NCBI GenBank assembly: GCA_963761115.1
Contig: CAVXFS010000004.1
Coordinates: 682,001-746,000, forward strand
Source of the DNA: CAVXFS01 sp963761115
GTDB lineage: Bacteria; Pseudomonadota; Gammaproteobacteria; Burkholderiales; Gallionellaceae
Length of the DNA stretch: 64,000 nt
Direction of reading: 5' to 3'
Part shown: positions 23,497 to 32,746 of the stretch, piece after piece
How the letters are laid out: every line of letters starts with the position of its first letter
Numbering within the stretch: the stretch's first letter is position 1
Translations under genes and position numbers: made by a program
Notes under the pieces: model-generated
Seen by the model: only the letters and a program-made list of their open reading frames with translations
Database searches by the model: none
What the model was told of the DNA's origin: nothing

Positions 23497-24318
23497 ATGA
23501 AAGACCTGAGCGACAAGACCATATTCATCACCGGCGCGAGCCGCGGCATCGGGCGCGAGATCGCGTTGCGCTGCGCGCGCGACGGGGCGCAGTTGGTGAT
23601 CACCGGCAAGACGGACAAGACGCACGCCAAACTGCCAGGCACTATCCACAGCGTAGCTGCCGAGGTGGAACAGGCAGGCGGCAAGGCGTTGGCGCTGCAA
23701 CTGGATGTGCGTGATGAGCAGGCATTGCAGGGTGCGGTTGAGCAGGTTGCCCGGCATTTCGGCGGCATCGATATCCTGGTCAACAATGCCAGTGCGATCA
23801 ACCTGACCCGCACGCTGGATACCCCGGCCAGGCGGCTCGACTTGATGTGGCAGGTGAACATGCGCGCCACTTTTCTTGCCTCGCAGGCCTGTATCCCGCA
23901 CCTGAGAAATTCGGCCAACCCGCATATCCTGACGCTGTCGCCGCCATTGAATCTGGAGGCGAAATGGTTTGCGCCGCACCTGGCCTACAGCATCTCCAAG
24001 TACGGCATGAGCCTGTGCGCGCTGGGCATGGCGCGCGAGTTCGCGGACGATGGCATCGCGGTGAATTGCCTGTGGCCGCGCACCACCATCGCCACCGCCG
24101 CCATCGAGTTCAATTTTCCGCGCGAGATACTGGAAGCTTCGCGCAAGCCTGCCATCGTGGCCGATGCGGCGTACCAGATACTGACGCGGGACAGCCGCGC
24201 CTGCAGCGGCAATTTCTTCATCGACGAAGACGTGTTGCGCGAAGCTGGCGTGACGGATTTCGGGCAGTATGCAATAACGCCCGGTGCGCCGTTGTTCGAT
24301 GATCTGTTCCTGGGATGA
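23497..24318 (+). CDS. SDR-family oxidoreductase (HSDL2/AtuG-like)
   Basis: This 273-residue Rossmann enzyme has Thr-Gly-Ala-Ser-Arg-Gly-Ile-Gly for cofactor, Asn-Asn-Ala-Ser, and catalytic Tyr-Ser-Ile-Ser-Lys. The HSDL2-type subgroup is often encoded with acyl-CoA metabolism genes and may act on hydroxyacyl or terpenoid substrates; the exact substrate is unknown. It sits between fadE and an acyl-CoA synthetase on the same strand. ATG 23497 is preferred to an in-frame start at 23473 because the fold begins at Lys-Thr-Ile-Phe-Ile-Thr-Gly. Confidence 0.92.
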   Translation: MKDLSDKTIFITGASRGIGREIALRCARDGAQLVITGKTDKTHAKLPGTIHSVAAEVEQAGGKALALQLDVRDEQALQGAVEQVARHFGGIDILVNNASAINLTRTLDTPARRLDLMWQVNMRATFLASQACIPHLRNSANPHILTLSPPLNLEAKWFAPHLAYSISKYGMSLCALGMAREFADDGIAVNCLWPRTTIATAAIEFNFPREILEASRKPAIVADAAYQILTRDSRACSGNFFIDEDVLREAGVTDFGQYAITPGAPLFDDLFLG

Positions 24319-24377
24319 TCGGGCATGAGAAAATGGTACATTCACATCCAAAGCGTCCGGGATATGGAGAGTAAGCC

Positions 24378-26219
24378 ATGCCGCACAACATAGATCACAT
24401 CATCACGCCTGAACAGGCGGTCACCTTGCATGGCATGTTTCTCGAGCGGGTAAAGCGTACGCCGGATGCTGTCGCCTACCGCTATTTCGATACGGTAGAG
24501 AATGCATGGCGGGAGATGACCTGGAATCAGGTGCGTGACGGGGTCGCGCGCTGGCAAGCTGCTTTGCTGCGCGAAAGACTGAAACCGGGCGACCGCGTCG
24601 CGTTGATGCTGCGCAATTGTCCGCAATGGGTGATGTTCGAGCAGGCGGCAATGTCGGCAGGTCTGGTAGTGGTGCCGCTGTATACCGTGGACCGGCCGGA
24701 TAACGTGGCCTATATCGTCAACGATGCAGATGTGAAAATACTGCTGATCGAAACCGACGAGCAATGGCAGGCATTGCGCAGCGTGAAAGACCAGCTCGGT
24801 TGCCTGCAGCGTCTGGTCAGCCTCGAACGGATCGCTGAAAACGACGAACCGCGCCTGCAATGCGCCAAGGACTGGCTTCCAGACAAGGCTGAAATGGGTT
24901 GGGACCGGGTGCGCGACCGCGGCGCGCTGGCCACCATCATGTACACCTCCGGCACCACCGGCAAGCCCAAGGGCGTGATGCTCTCGCATGACAATATCGT
25001 CAGCAACGCTTATGGCGGGCTGATGACGTTTCCGATAAACGAGCAGGACATCATGCTGTCGTTCCTGCCGCTGTCGCATGCCTTCGAGCGCACTGCCGGA
25101 TATTACATGGCCATGATGGCCGGGGCGTCGGTGGGTTATGCACGCTCCATTCCGTTGCTGGCGGACGACATGAAGATCATCCGTCCCACCATCATGATCT
25201 CGGTGCCGCGCATCTACGAACGCATCTATCAGGCCATCCACGCCAAGCTGGAGCAGGTGTCGCCGCTGCGACACAAGCTGTTCACCCTGGCCGTGGACGC
25301 TGGTTGGGATCGTTTCGAACTGCAGCAGGGACAGGGTGCGTGGACGCCCAAATTATTGTTGTGGCCGTTGCTCAAAGCGCTGGTGGCGGACACGGTGATG
25401 GATCGGCTGGGCGGCCGCCTGCGGCTGTCCATCAGCGGCGGCGCAGCGCTTCCGCCCAAGGTATCGCGCATGTTCATCGCGCTGGGATTGCCGCTGCTGC
25501 AGGGTTATGGCATGACCGAGACCAGCCCGGTGGTGAGCGTCAACCGCGTCGAGCATAATCTGCCCTCCACGGTAGGTCAGGTGCTGGACGGCATCACGGT
25601 GCGACTGGGCGCGCAACAGGAACTGCTGGTGAAGGGGCCGTGCAACATGCTGGGCTACTGGAACAACCCCGAGGCCACTGCCGCGATCATCGATACAGAC
25701 GGATGGCTGCATACCGGCGACATGGCCAGTATCAGCGCCAGCGGGCACATCACCATCACCGGGCGGCTGAAGGAGATCATCGTGATGTCCAACGGCGAGA
25801 AGGTGCCGCCCGCCGACATGGAAACTGCCATCCAGCGCGATCCGCTGTTCGACCAGGTGATGGTGCTGGGCGAAGGGCGTCCGGCCCTGATCGTGATGGG
25901 GGTGGTGAATGCAGAGCAATGGCAACTGCTTGCCGGGCGGATCGGAATACGTGCCGACATGTCGGAATCGCTGCATGACACCCGTATCGAGCAGGAGGTG
26001 CTGCATCGTATCGCAGAACAGATCAAGGAATTTCCCGGCTACGCCAAGGTGCGCCGGGTATTGCTGTTATCCGATCCGTGGACGATAGAGAACGGCATGA
26101 TGACGCCCACGCTCAAGCTCAAGCGGCCATATGTGGCGCAACACTACTCAAGGGAAATCGATGAGCTTTATAATTCTGCACTATCGGGGACTACGGCATG
26201 GATGATAACGGACAAGTAA
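24378..26219 (+). CDS. Long-chain acyl-CoA synthetase (AMP-forming)
   Basis: This 613-residue ANL-superfamily enzyme activates fatty acids with ATP and CoA. The P-loop motif Tyr-Thr-Ser-Gly-Thr-Thr-Gly-Lys-Pro-Lys-Gly is near residue 192, Gly-Tyr-Gly-Met-Thr-Glu-Thr near 378, and the ATP-binding Asp in Leu-His-Thr-Gly-Asp. Catalytic Gly-Arg-Leu-Lys-Glu-Ile-Ile follows. The FAA1-type layout is more like long-chain synthetases than short-chain acetyl-CoA synthetase. GGAG lies 7 nt before the ATG. The last 22 nt overlap the thioesterase gene. Confidence 0.94.
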   Translation: MPHNIDHIITPEQAVTLHGMFLERVKRTPDAVAYRYFDTVENAWREMTWNQVRDGVARWQAALLRERLKPGDRVALMLRNCPQWVMFEQAAMSAGLVVVPLYTVDRPDNVAYIVNDADVKILLIETDEQWQALRSVKDQLGCLQRLVSLERIAENDEPRLQCAKDWLPDKAEMGWDRVRDRGALATIMYTSGTTGKPKGVMLSHDNIVSNAYGGLMTFPINEQDIMLSFLPLSHAFERTAGYYMAMMAGASVGYARSIPLLADDMKIIRPTIMISVPRIYERIYQAIHAKLEQVSPLRHKLFTLAVDAGWDRFELQQGQGAWTPKLLLWPLLKALVADTVMDRLGGRLRLSISGGAALPPKVSRMFIALGLPLLQGYGMTETSPVVSVNRVEHNLPSTVGQVLDGITVRLGAQQELLVKGPCNMLGYWNNPEATAAIIDTDGWLHTGDMASISASGHITITGRLKEIIVMSNGEKVPPADMETAIQRDPLFDQVMVLGEGRPALIVMGVVNAEQWQLLAGRIGIRADMSESLHDTRIEQEVLHRIAEQIKEFPGYAKVRRVLLLSDPWTIENGMMTPTLKLKRPYVAQHYSREIDELYNSALSGTTAWMITDK

Positions 26220-26602
26220 CCACATTGCCGGACCGGCAACCCACCCTGCGGGTGGTGGCGATGCCATCGGATGCCAATTACGCCGGGGACATTTTCGGCG
26301 GCTGGCTGATGGGGCAGGTGGACGTTGCCGGCAGCATTCCCGCGCTGCACCTGTCCAAGGGCCGGGTGGCGACGGTGGCGGTGAATTCGTTCGTGTTCAA
26401 GCAACCGGTATTCGTCGGCGACATCGTGAGCCTGTATGCCGAGATCGTGAAAGTCGGGCGTACCTCGATCACGGTTGATGTTGCGGTGTATTCGCAGCGC
26501 GACCCGGCCATGCCGACCTGCGTCAAGGTTACCGAGGCAACGCTGACCTATGTTGCGGTGGACGACAACCGCAAGCCGCGAGTTGTGCTGCCCGCCGATT
26601 GA
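26198..26602 (+). CDS. YciA-type acyl-CoA thioesterase
   Basis: This 134-residue hot-dog-fold thioesterase shows the YciA/BFIT signature: catalytic Asp in Ser-Asp-Ala-Asn-Tyr-Ala-Gly-Asp-Ile-Phe-Gly-Gly-Trp, then Val-Ala-Val-Asn-Ser-Phe-Val-Phe-Lys. It hydrolyses acyl-CoA to free acid and CoA. The 22-nt overlap with the synthetase gene implies translational coupling of opposite activities, probably to balance acyl-CoA and free CoA pools. Confidence 0.93.
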   Translation: MDDNGQVTTLPDRQPTLRVVAMPSDANYAGDIFGGWLMGQVDVAGSIPALHLSKGRVATVAVNSFVFKQPVFVGDIVSLYAEIVKVGRTSITVDVAVYSQRDPAMPTCVKVTEATLTYVAVDDNRKPRVVLPAD

Positions 26603-26649
26603 GGGGATGATTGCGTTACAGCCTATGCGTTTGCTTTAGTAATTTCGTT

Positions 26650-26792
26650 CCCTCCCCCTTGCAGGGGGAGGGCTAGGGTGGGGGTAGAGACTTTGCATAG
26701 CCACCGTCCTACCCCCATCCCAACCTTCCCCCTTAAAGGGGGAAGGAGCGAAAACCATCCGCGTTGGGCGGCTTACTGGTGGTAATTTAACT
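26650..26792. repeat. Dispersed palindromic repeat, copy 1 (about 143 bp)
   Basis: A pyrimidine/purine-rich element: CCCTCCCCCTTGCAGGGGGAGG hairpin half, CTAGGGTGGGGGTAGAGACTT, then CGTCCTACCCCCATCC, CTTCCCCCTTAAAGGGGGAAGG and AGCGAAAACC. It ends near GGGCGGCT and GGTAATTTAACT. It matches the element at 50734-50885 almost base for base for about 110 bp and lies 28 nt upstream of the FadL start. No transposase is associated. It is probably a non-coding MITE or REP-class repeat. Confidence 0.85.
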
Positions 26793-26819
26793 ATAAAGAT
26801 AACCAGAGGAGGAACTGCC

Positions 26820-28187
26820 ATGAATTTCAAACGAACCTTGCTGACCTGTGCCGTCGCGTCGGCATTCGCCGCACTATCCGGAACCGCTGCAGCATCCGGC
26901 TTTGCGTTGACAGAGCAGAGTGGAAGCGGTCTGGGGAATGCGTTTGCCGGCGGTTCGGCCAGCGCCGAGGATGCCTCGACCATCTTCTTCAATCCGGCCG
27001 GCATGTCGCGCCTGGACGGCAAGCAATTCGTGGTGGCGGGCAGCTTGATCAAGCTGTCGATGACGCTATCCGATTCCGGCTCAACCCCGGCCGCTTTCCA
27101 GACCACCAACAACGGCAACGGCGGCGATGCGGGCGGCCTATCATTGGTGCCGAGCGCCTACCTGTCGATGGAAATAAATCCCAGGACGCGAATCGGATTG
27201 GGTATCAATGCGCCATTCGGCTTGCAGACCGAATATAACCAGGACTGGGTCGGGCGTTTCCAGGCGATCAAGTCCAAGTTGCAAACGATCAACCTGAACC
27301 CGTCGGTTTCCTATGATGTGAACGACCAGGTTTCGGTCGGTGCGGGACTGAATTACCAGACCATCACGGGAGATTTGACCAGTGCAATAAATTGGGCGGC
27401 AATTGCTTTCGGCGCGGCCGGTGGGGGTGCGCCGGGCTTGGGCGCTGCAACCGCAGCCACTGCTGCCGGTGAGGGTGAAGGCCTGACGACTGTTAGCGGC
27501 AATGATACGGGGTGGGGATACAACCTGGGCGCCTTGTTCAAGGTGAACGATCAGATGCGCGTTGGTGTGGCCTATCGTTCCGCGATCAGTTACAAGCTGA
27601 GCGGATCGGTCAATTTCAGCAACCGGCCTTCAGCAGCGACGCTGGGGGCACCGCTGGCCGGCGGTATTGCGGCAGCCTATCCGGATGGCGCGGTCACCCT
27701 GGATCTCAAGGTGCCGGCCTCGTTTTCGGTCAGCATGTTCGATCGCATGGACGACAAGTGGGACATCATGGCGGACGCGACCTGGACCGGGTGGAATGTG
27801 TTCAACCAGTTGAACGTGGTACGCTCCAACGGCACGACGCTGAGTTCCACCCCGGAGAACTGGAGCAATACATGGCGGCTTTCAGTCGGTGCGAATCACC
27901 ACTATAACGAGCAATGGACCACGCGTGCCGGCCTGGCATTCGATCAGACGCCGGTATCCGATACCTACCGCACTGCGCGCATTCCCGACAATGACCGCAC
28001 CTGGCTATCATTGGGCGGACAATACAAACCATCCAGGGTAAGTGCGGTAGATTTTGGTTATGCTCACCTGTTTGTCAGGGATTCTTCCATTAGCCAGAAC
28101 CAGACTGCCACGGCGGCAGGCATCCTGACCGGATCATATAACAGCAGCGTAGACATCCTCAGTGCGCAATACGCACACAAATTCTGA
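26820..28187 (+). CDS. fadL: FadL/OmpP1/TodX-family outer-membrane fatty acid transporter
   Basis: This 455-residue beta-barrel porin imports long-chain fatty acids or other hydrophobic compounds. The signal peptide ends near Thr-Ala-Ala-Ala, followed by the family hallmark Ser-Gly-Phe-Ala-Leu-Thr-Glu-Gln and Asn-Ala-Phe-Ala-Gly-Gly...Phe-Phe-Asn-Pro-Ala-Gly-Met (the N-terminal hatch). A C-terminal Phe ends the last strand, as needed for BAM. GAGGAGG precedes the ATG. A strong terminator follows at 28207. Confidence 0.95.
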   Translation: MNFKRTLLTCAVASAFAALSGTAAASGFALTEQSGSGLGNAFAGGSASAEDASTIFFNPAGMSRLDGKQFVVAGSLIKLSMTLSDSGSTPAAFQTTNNGNGGDAGGLSLVPSAYLSMEINPRTRIGLGINAPFGLQTEYNQDWVGRFQAIKSKLQTINLNPSVSYDVNDQVSVGAGLNYQTITGDLTSAINWAAIAFGAAGGGAPGLGAATAATAAGEGEGLTTVSGNDTGWGYNLGALFKVNDQMRVGVAYRSAISYKLSGSVNFSNRPSAATLGAPLAGGIAAAYPDGAVTLDLKVPASFSVSMFDRMDDKWDIMADATWTGWNVFNQLNVVRSNGTTLSSTPENWSNTWRLSVGANHHYNEQWTTRAGLAFDQTPVSDTYRTARIPDNDRTWLSLGGQYKPSRVSAVDFGYAHLFVRDSSISQNQTATAAGILTGSYNSSVDILSAQYAHKF

Positions 28188-28206
28188 ACCAGCTTGAAGC
28201 AGACGA

Positions 28207-28236
28207 CGGGAAGGTTCGCCTTCCCGTTTTTGTTTT
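28207..28236 (+). terminator. Intrinsic terminator after fadL
   Basis: CGGGAAGG (28207-28214), TTCG tetraloop, CCTTCCCG (28219-28226) and TTTTTGTTTT form a textbook terminator. It starts 20 nt after the fadL stop and separates fadL from the HCDH/ECH gene. Confidence 0.92.
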
Positions 28237-28260
28237 ACGAACCCATCTTGGAGCATTGCG

Positions 28261-30748
28261 ATGAGCAGCAATTTTCAGGTCCGCAAGGTTGCGGTGTTGG
28301 GCGCCGGCGTGATGGGCGCGCAGATCGCGGCACACCTGGTCAACGCCAATGTCGAGACGCTGCTGTTCGAGTTGCCCGCCAGGGAAGGGGATCCGAACGG
28401 CAACGTGAACAAGGCGCTGGATGGGCTGAAGAAGCTCGAGCCCGCGCCGCTGTCCAGCCCCTCGCGGCTGCAATACATCCAGCCGGCCAACTATGAGCAG
28501 CACCTGGAAAGATTGCGCGACTGCGACCTGGTGATCGAGGCCATCGCCGAGCGCATCGACTGGAAATCCGACCTGTACCGCAAGGTCGCGCCGTTCCTGA
28601 ACGCGGAAGCCATTTTCGCCACCAACACTTCCGGGCTGTCGATCAACCAGCTCGCCGAGGCGTTTCCGGAGAACCTGCGCCACCGTTTCTGCGGCATCCA
28701 CTTCTTCAACCCGCCGCGCTACATGCACCTGGTCGAACTGATCGCCTGCAGCGGCACCGAGGCGTTGCTGCTCGACCAGCTGGAAGCATTCCTCGTCTCC
28801 ACGCTGGGCAAGGGCGTGGTGCGCGCGAAGGACACGCCCAACTTCATCGCCAACCGCATCGGCGTGTTCTCGATGCTCGCCACCAAGCACCATGCGCAGG
28901 CGTTCGAGCTGGGCTTCGATACGGTCGATGCACTGACCGGGCGCTATCTCGGCCGCCCCAAGAGCGCCACCTTCCGCACGCTGGACATGGTCGGCCTCGA
29001 CGTGTTCGCGCACGTGGTCAACACCATGCGCGAGAACCTGACCGACGATCCGTGGCACAAGCATTTCGAACTGCCGGGCTGGTTCCAGTACCTGGTGGAG
29101 CAGGGCGCGCTCGGGCAGAAAAGCAAGCGCGGCATCTACCAGAAGATCGGCAAGGAGATCCACGTGCTCGACCTGCACACGAAAGAATATCGCCTGTCCG
29201 ACGCGAAGGTGGACGATGGCGTAAAGGAGATCCTGCGCGAACGCGACTGGGCGAAGAAACTCGCCGGGCTGCGCGCCAAGCCAGCATCCGCAGGCGCAAT
29301 TCCTGTGGGCGGCGTTCCGCGACGTGTTCCATTATTGCGCGCTGCAACTGGAGTACATCGCCGACAACGCGCGCGACCTCGACTTCGCCGTGCGCTGGGG
29401 CTTCGGCTGGGACAGCGGGCCGTTCGAGATCTGGCAGGCGGCGGGTTGGCAGCAGGTGGCGGGCTGGATCACTGAGGATATCGCCGCGGGCAAGGCGATG
29501 TCGGATGTCGCGCTGCCGGCATGGGCGACCGATCCGGCGCGCGTTTGCGTGCATACCGCGCAGGGCTCCTATTCGCCCGTCACCCGCAACGATCAGCCGC
29601 GCTCCACGCTGCCTGTCTATCGCCGCCAGCTGTTCCCCGACCGCCTGCTCGGGGAACCAGTGCATCATGGCGAAACCGTGTTCGAGACCGATGACGTGCG
29701 CATGTGGCACACCGGCGACGACATCGCGATCCTCAGTTTCAAGACCAAGATGCACGCGATCAGCAACGAGGTGCTGGACGGCATCCTGCGCGCCGTGGAC
29801 GAAGCCGAGCAATATTTCGCAGCACTCATCCTGTGGCAGACCGAAGCGCCGTTCTCTGCCGGCGCGAACCTGCTGCAACTGATGCAGGGCGTGCAGGAAA
29901 GCGCAGCAGCCGAACCAAAAGGATTGTTCGACAAACTCAAGGGCGCGACCGAACGCGTCAAGTACACCATCGCCGGCGGCGGCGGACTGGGCCAGATCGT
30001 CAACGCCGCCACCGGCAACGTGCCGCGCGTCGAGGAAGTGGTCGCCAAGTTCCAGCAGGTGTCGATGCGCCTGAAATATGCGCAGGTGCCGACCATCGCG
30101 GCGGTATACGGTCTCGCGCTCGGCGGCGGCTGCGAATTCTCGATCCACTGCACGCGCATCGTCGCGGCGCTGGAAAGCTACATCGGCCTGGTCGAAGTCG
30201 GCGTTGGCGTGTTGCCTGCCGGCGGCGGCTGCAAGGAGATGGCGCTGCGCGCGGCGAACGAGGCAAGAGGTGGCGACATCTTCCCGCACCTGAAGCGCTA
30301 CTTCCAGCAGATCGCGATGGGCGAGGTCGCCAAGAGCGCAGAGCTGGCGCGCGACATGGGCTACCTCAAACCATCCGATCGCATCGTGCTCAACCAGTTC
30401 GAACTGCTGCATGTCGCCAAAGAGGAAGCCCGCGCGCTCACCGCCACCGCCTACCGTCCGCCGTTAGCGCCGCGCCAGATCCCCGTGGCCGGCCGCACCG
30501 GCATCGCCACGCTGAAGGCCGCGATGGTCAATATGCTCGAGGGTGGCTTCATCTCCGAACACGATTATGATATCGGTTGCCGCATCGCCGTGACGATGTG
30601 CGGCGGAGATGTGGATGCGGGCAGCATGGTGGACGAGCAATGGCTGCTTGATCTGGAGCGGCACCACTTCATGGAACTGCTCGCAACGCAAATGACCAGA
30701 GATCGGGTGGAGTACATGTTAAAGAACGGGAAGCCGTTGCGGAATTGA
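28261..30748 (+). pseudogene. Two-domain 3-hydroxyacyl-CoA dehydrogenase / enoyl-CoA hydratase, frameshifted
   Basis: The first part (28261-about 29280) encodes the HCDH NAD domain (Gly-Ala-Gly-Val-Met-Gly-Ala-Gln-Ile-Ala-Ala-His) and C-terminal HCDH fold. The rest (29282-30748) continues in another frame from Gln-His-Pro-Gln-Ala-Gln-Phe-Leu-Trp and ends with an enoyl-CoA hydratase domain (Gly-Leu-Ala-Leu-Gly-Gly-Gly-Cys-Glu). Removing one C near 29278-29283 restores an 828-residue protein, normal for the HCDH-then-ECH (FadN-like) class. It supplies steps 2 and 3 of beta-oxidation. Either an authentic frameshift or a sequence error; the flanking protein sequence is fully conserved. Confidence 0.9.
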
Positions 30749-30871
30749 ATTGGCTTTGTTAGCTGAATATGAAACTGCAATAAGAGGCCAGGCTCGAATT
30801 TACTCTGTATGCGATGAGATGGAACCCATCCATGATTTAAACGTCAGGTACAAATCGGAGGTGCAAGAAAA

Positions 30872-31228
30872 ATGGTAATGCAGCCATACAAGGGCAGTTG
30901 CCACTGCGGTGCGGTCCAATTCTCGTTCGAAGCCGAGCCATTCACCCATGGGATACGCTGCAACTGTTCGTTCTGTGCCAAACGGGGAACCATGATGCAT
31001 CTCGTGCCGGGTGCACAGTTCCACATCGAAGCGAAAGAAGGTGCGCTGGGTACGTACCAGTTCGACAAAAAGCAGGCGAAGCATTATTTCTGCCGGAATT
31101 GCGGCATCCACACCTTCAGCGAAACGACCAGGCGGCCGGGGCAATATATCGTGAACCTCGGTTGCGTGGAGGGAGTGGATACCTTCTCGCTGGAAACGAC
31201 GGTGTTCGATGGTAAGAATCTGCTTTAA
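30872..31228 (+). CDS. GFA/CENP-V-family zinc protein
   Basis: This 118-residue protein has the GFA zinc pattern: Cys-His-Cys-Gly at residues 10-13, Cys-Asn-Cys-Ser-Phe-Cys near 30, and Cys-Arg-Asn-Cys-Gly-Ile-His near 75. The family includes glutathione-dependent formaldehyde-activating enzyme, but most members have unknown activity. GGAGG lies 10 nt before the ATG at 30872. Its place inside a beta-oxidation cluster is probably incidental. Confidence 0.92.
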   Translation: MVMQPYKGSCHCGAVQFSFEAEPFTHGIRCNCSFCAKRGTMMHLVPGAQFHIEAKEGALGTYQFDKKQAKHYFCRNCGIHTFSETTRRPGQYIVNLGCVEGVDTFSLETTVFDGKNLL

Positions 31229-31257
31229 GCGAAGGCTGGATGGGCTGGGATGAAAAA

Positions 31258-31522
31258 ATGGTTGGCATCGAGGTGAATGTGATTTTGGCGAAAACGGCCG
31301 CGAGTATTTCTGAGTTGAAATAATCCGATGGCGACAGTCGTTGCTGGCGATGGATTCCCGGTTGCAATCTTGAAGTGTAACGAGCCTGTCTTCTATTGCA
31401 TTCCGGCGATGGCGTATGAAACATTGATGGATAAGATTGACGATATGGAACTGAATGCCGTTACCGATGGGCGCTTGAAGGATGGCAGGAAACTGTTGAA
31501 GGTAAGATTCGACGAACTATAG
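31258..31522 (+). pseudogene. Orphan Phd/YefM-type antitoxin, N-terminus frameshifted
   Basis: The conserved C-terminal part (64 residues from ATG 31328) carries Gly-Phe-Pro-Val-Ala-Ile-Leu-Lys, Phe-Tyr-Cys-Ile-Pro-Ala and Met-Glu-Leu-Asn-Ala-Val, as in Phd/YefM antitoxins. Just upstream, Val-Ile-Leu-Ala-Lys-Thr-Ala-Ala-Ser-Ile-Ser-Glu-Leu-Lys is the family's DNA-binding N-terminus in another frame, ended by TAA at 31321. A net loss of 2 nt at 31318-31322 would explain it. No toxin gene is adjacent. Translation from 31328 could still make the toxin-binding half. Confidence 0.72.
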
Positions 31523-31534
31523 AGGAATCGCACC

Positions 31535-32731
31535 ATGACAAAACAAATACAGGAAGCCTACATCGTTTCCGCGACGCGCACGCCGGTGGGCAAGGCGCCG
31601 CGCGGGATGTTTCGCAACACGCGCCCGGACGACCTGCTGGCGCATGTGCTGAAAAGCGTGCTGGCGCAGGCGCCATCACTCGACCATGCTGCCATCGGCG
31701 ACGTGATCGCGGGCTGCGCGATGCCGGAGGCGGAGCAGGGGATGAACGTGGCACGTATCGCGCTATTGCTGGCGGGATTGCCGGACAATGTGCCGGGGAT
31801 GACGGTGAACCGTTTCTGTTCTTCAGGTCTGCAGGCGGTGGCGTTGGCGGCGGACCGCATCCGCCTGGGCGAGGCCGAGGTGATGATCGCGGCGGGCACC
31901 GAGAGCATGAGCATGGTGCCGATGATGGGCAACAAGATCGCGTTCAATCCGGCGATGTTCGAAAACGAGCATGTCGGCATCGCCTACGGCATGGGGCTGA
32001 CGGCGGAGAAGGTGGCGCAGCGCTGGAACGTGTCGCGCGAGGCGCAGGACGCGTTCGCTTATGAGAGTCACCAGCGTGCATTGCGGGCGATCGCCGGCGG
32101 CGAGTTCGAGGACGAGATCTCGCCGTTCACGATCGAGGCGCATCAGCCGGACCTGGAAACGCGCGAAGTCAAAATCACCAGCCACGAAGCAACGCAGGAC
32201 GAAGGCCCGCGTTCCGATACTTCGTTGCAAGCGCTGGCCAGACTGAAAACCGTGTTCGCGCAGAAAGGCTCGGTCACGGCGGGCAACAGTTCGCAGATGT
32301 CGGATGGCGCCGGCGCGGTGCTGTTGTGCTCCGAATCCGCGCTGAAACGTTATAACCTTACGCCGATAGGAAAATTCCTTGGCTTCAGCGTGGCCGGTGT
32401 GCCGCCGGAGATCATGGGCATCGGACCGAAGGAGGCGATACCGCTGGCGTTGAAGCAGGTAGGATTGAGCCTGGGCGACATGAACTGGATCGAACTCAAT
32501 GAGGCGTTCGCCGCGCAGTCGCTGGCGGTGATCGGCGATGTCGGGCTCGACCCGGCGCTGGTCAATCCGCTCGGCGGCGCCATCGCGCTCGGCCATCCGC
32601 TGGGCGCCACCGGCGCGATCCGCACCGCCACGCTGTTGCACGGACTGCGCCGGCGCAGGCAGAAATACGGCATGGTGACGATGTGCATCGGCACGGGCAT
32701 GGGAGCGGCGGGAATCTTTGAAGCGTTTTGA
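31535..32731 (+). CDS. Acetyl-CoA acyltransferase (thiolase, FadA/FadI type)
   Basis: This 398-residue thiolase catalyses the last beta-oxidation step, CoA-dependent cleavage of 3-ketoacyl-CoA. The nucleophilic Cys is in Asn-Arg-Phe-Cys-Ser-Ser-Gly-Leu-Gln, the catalytic His in Gly-His-Pro-Leu-Gly-Ala-Thr-Gly, and the second Cys in Met-Cys-Ile-Gly-Thr-Gly-Met-Gly. It pairs functionally with the two-domain HCDH/ECH protein upstream. Length is standard. Confidence 0.95.
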   Translation: MTKQIQEAYIVSATRTPVGKAPRGMFRNTRPDDLLAHVLKSVLAQAPSLDHAAIGDVIAGCAMPEAEQGMNVARIALLLAGLPDNVPGMTVNRFCSSGLQAVALAADRIRLGEAEVMIAAGTESMSMVPMMGNKIAFNPAMFENEHVGIAYGMGLTAEKVAQRWNVSREAQDAFAYESHQRALRAIAGGEFEDEISPFTIEAHQPDLETREVKITSHEATQDEGPRSDTSLQALARLKTVFAQKGSVTAGNSSQMSDGAGAVLLCSESALKRYNLTPIGKFLGFSVAGVPPEIMGIGPKEAIPLALKQVGLSLGDMNWIELNEAFAAQSLAVIGDVGLDPALVNPLGGAIALGHPLGATGAIRTATLLHGLRRRRQKYGMVTMCIGTGMGAAGIFEAF

Positions 32732-32746
32732 ATGGAAGGAATGAGT

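Noticed and set aside
26650..26819. Insertion sequence with transposase at the dispersed repeat
   Set aside because: The element is about 150 bp, non-coding, and no transposase is encoded near either copy.
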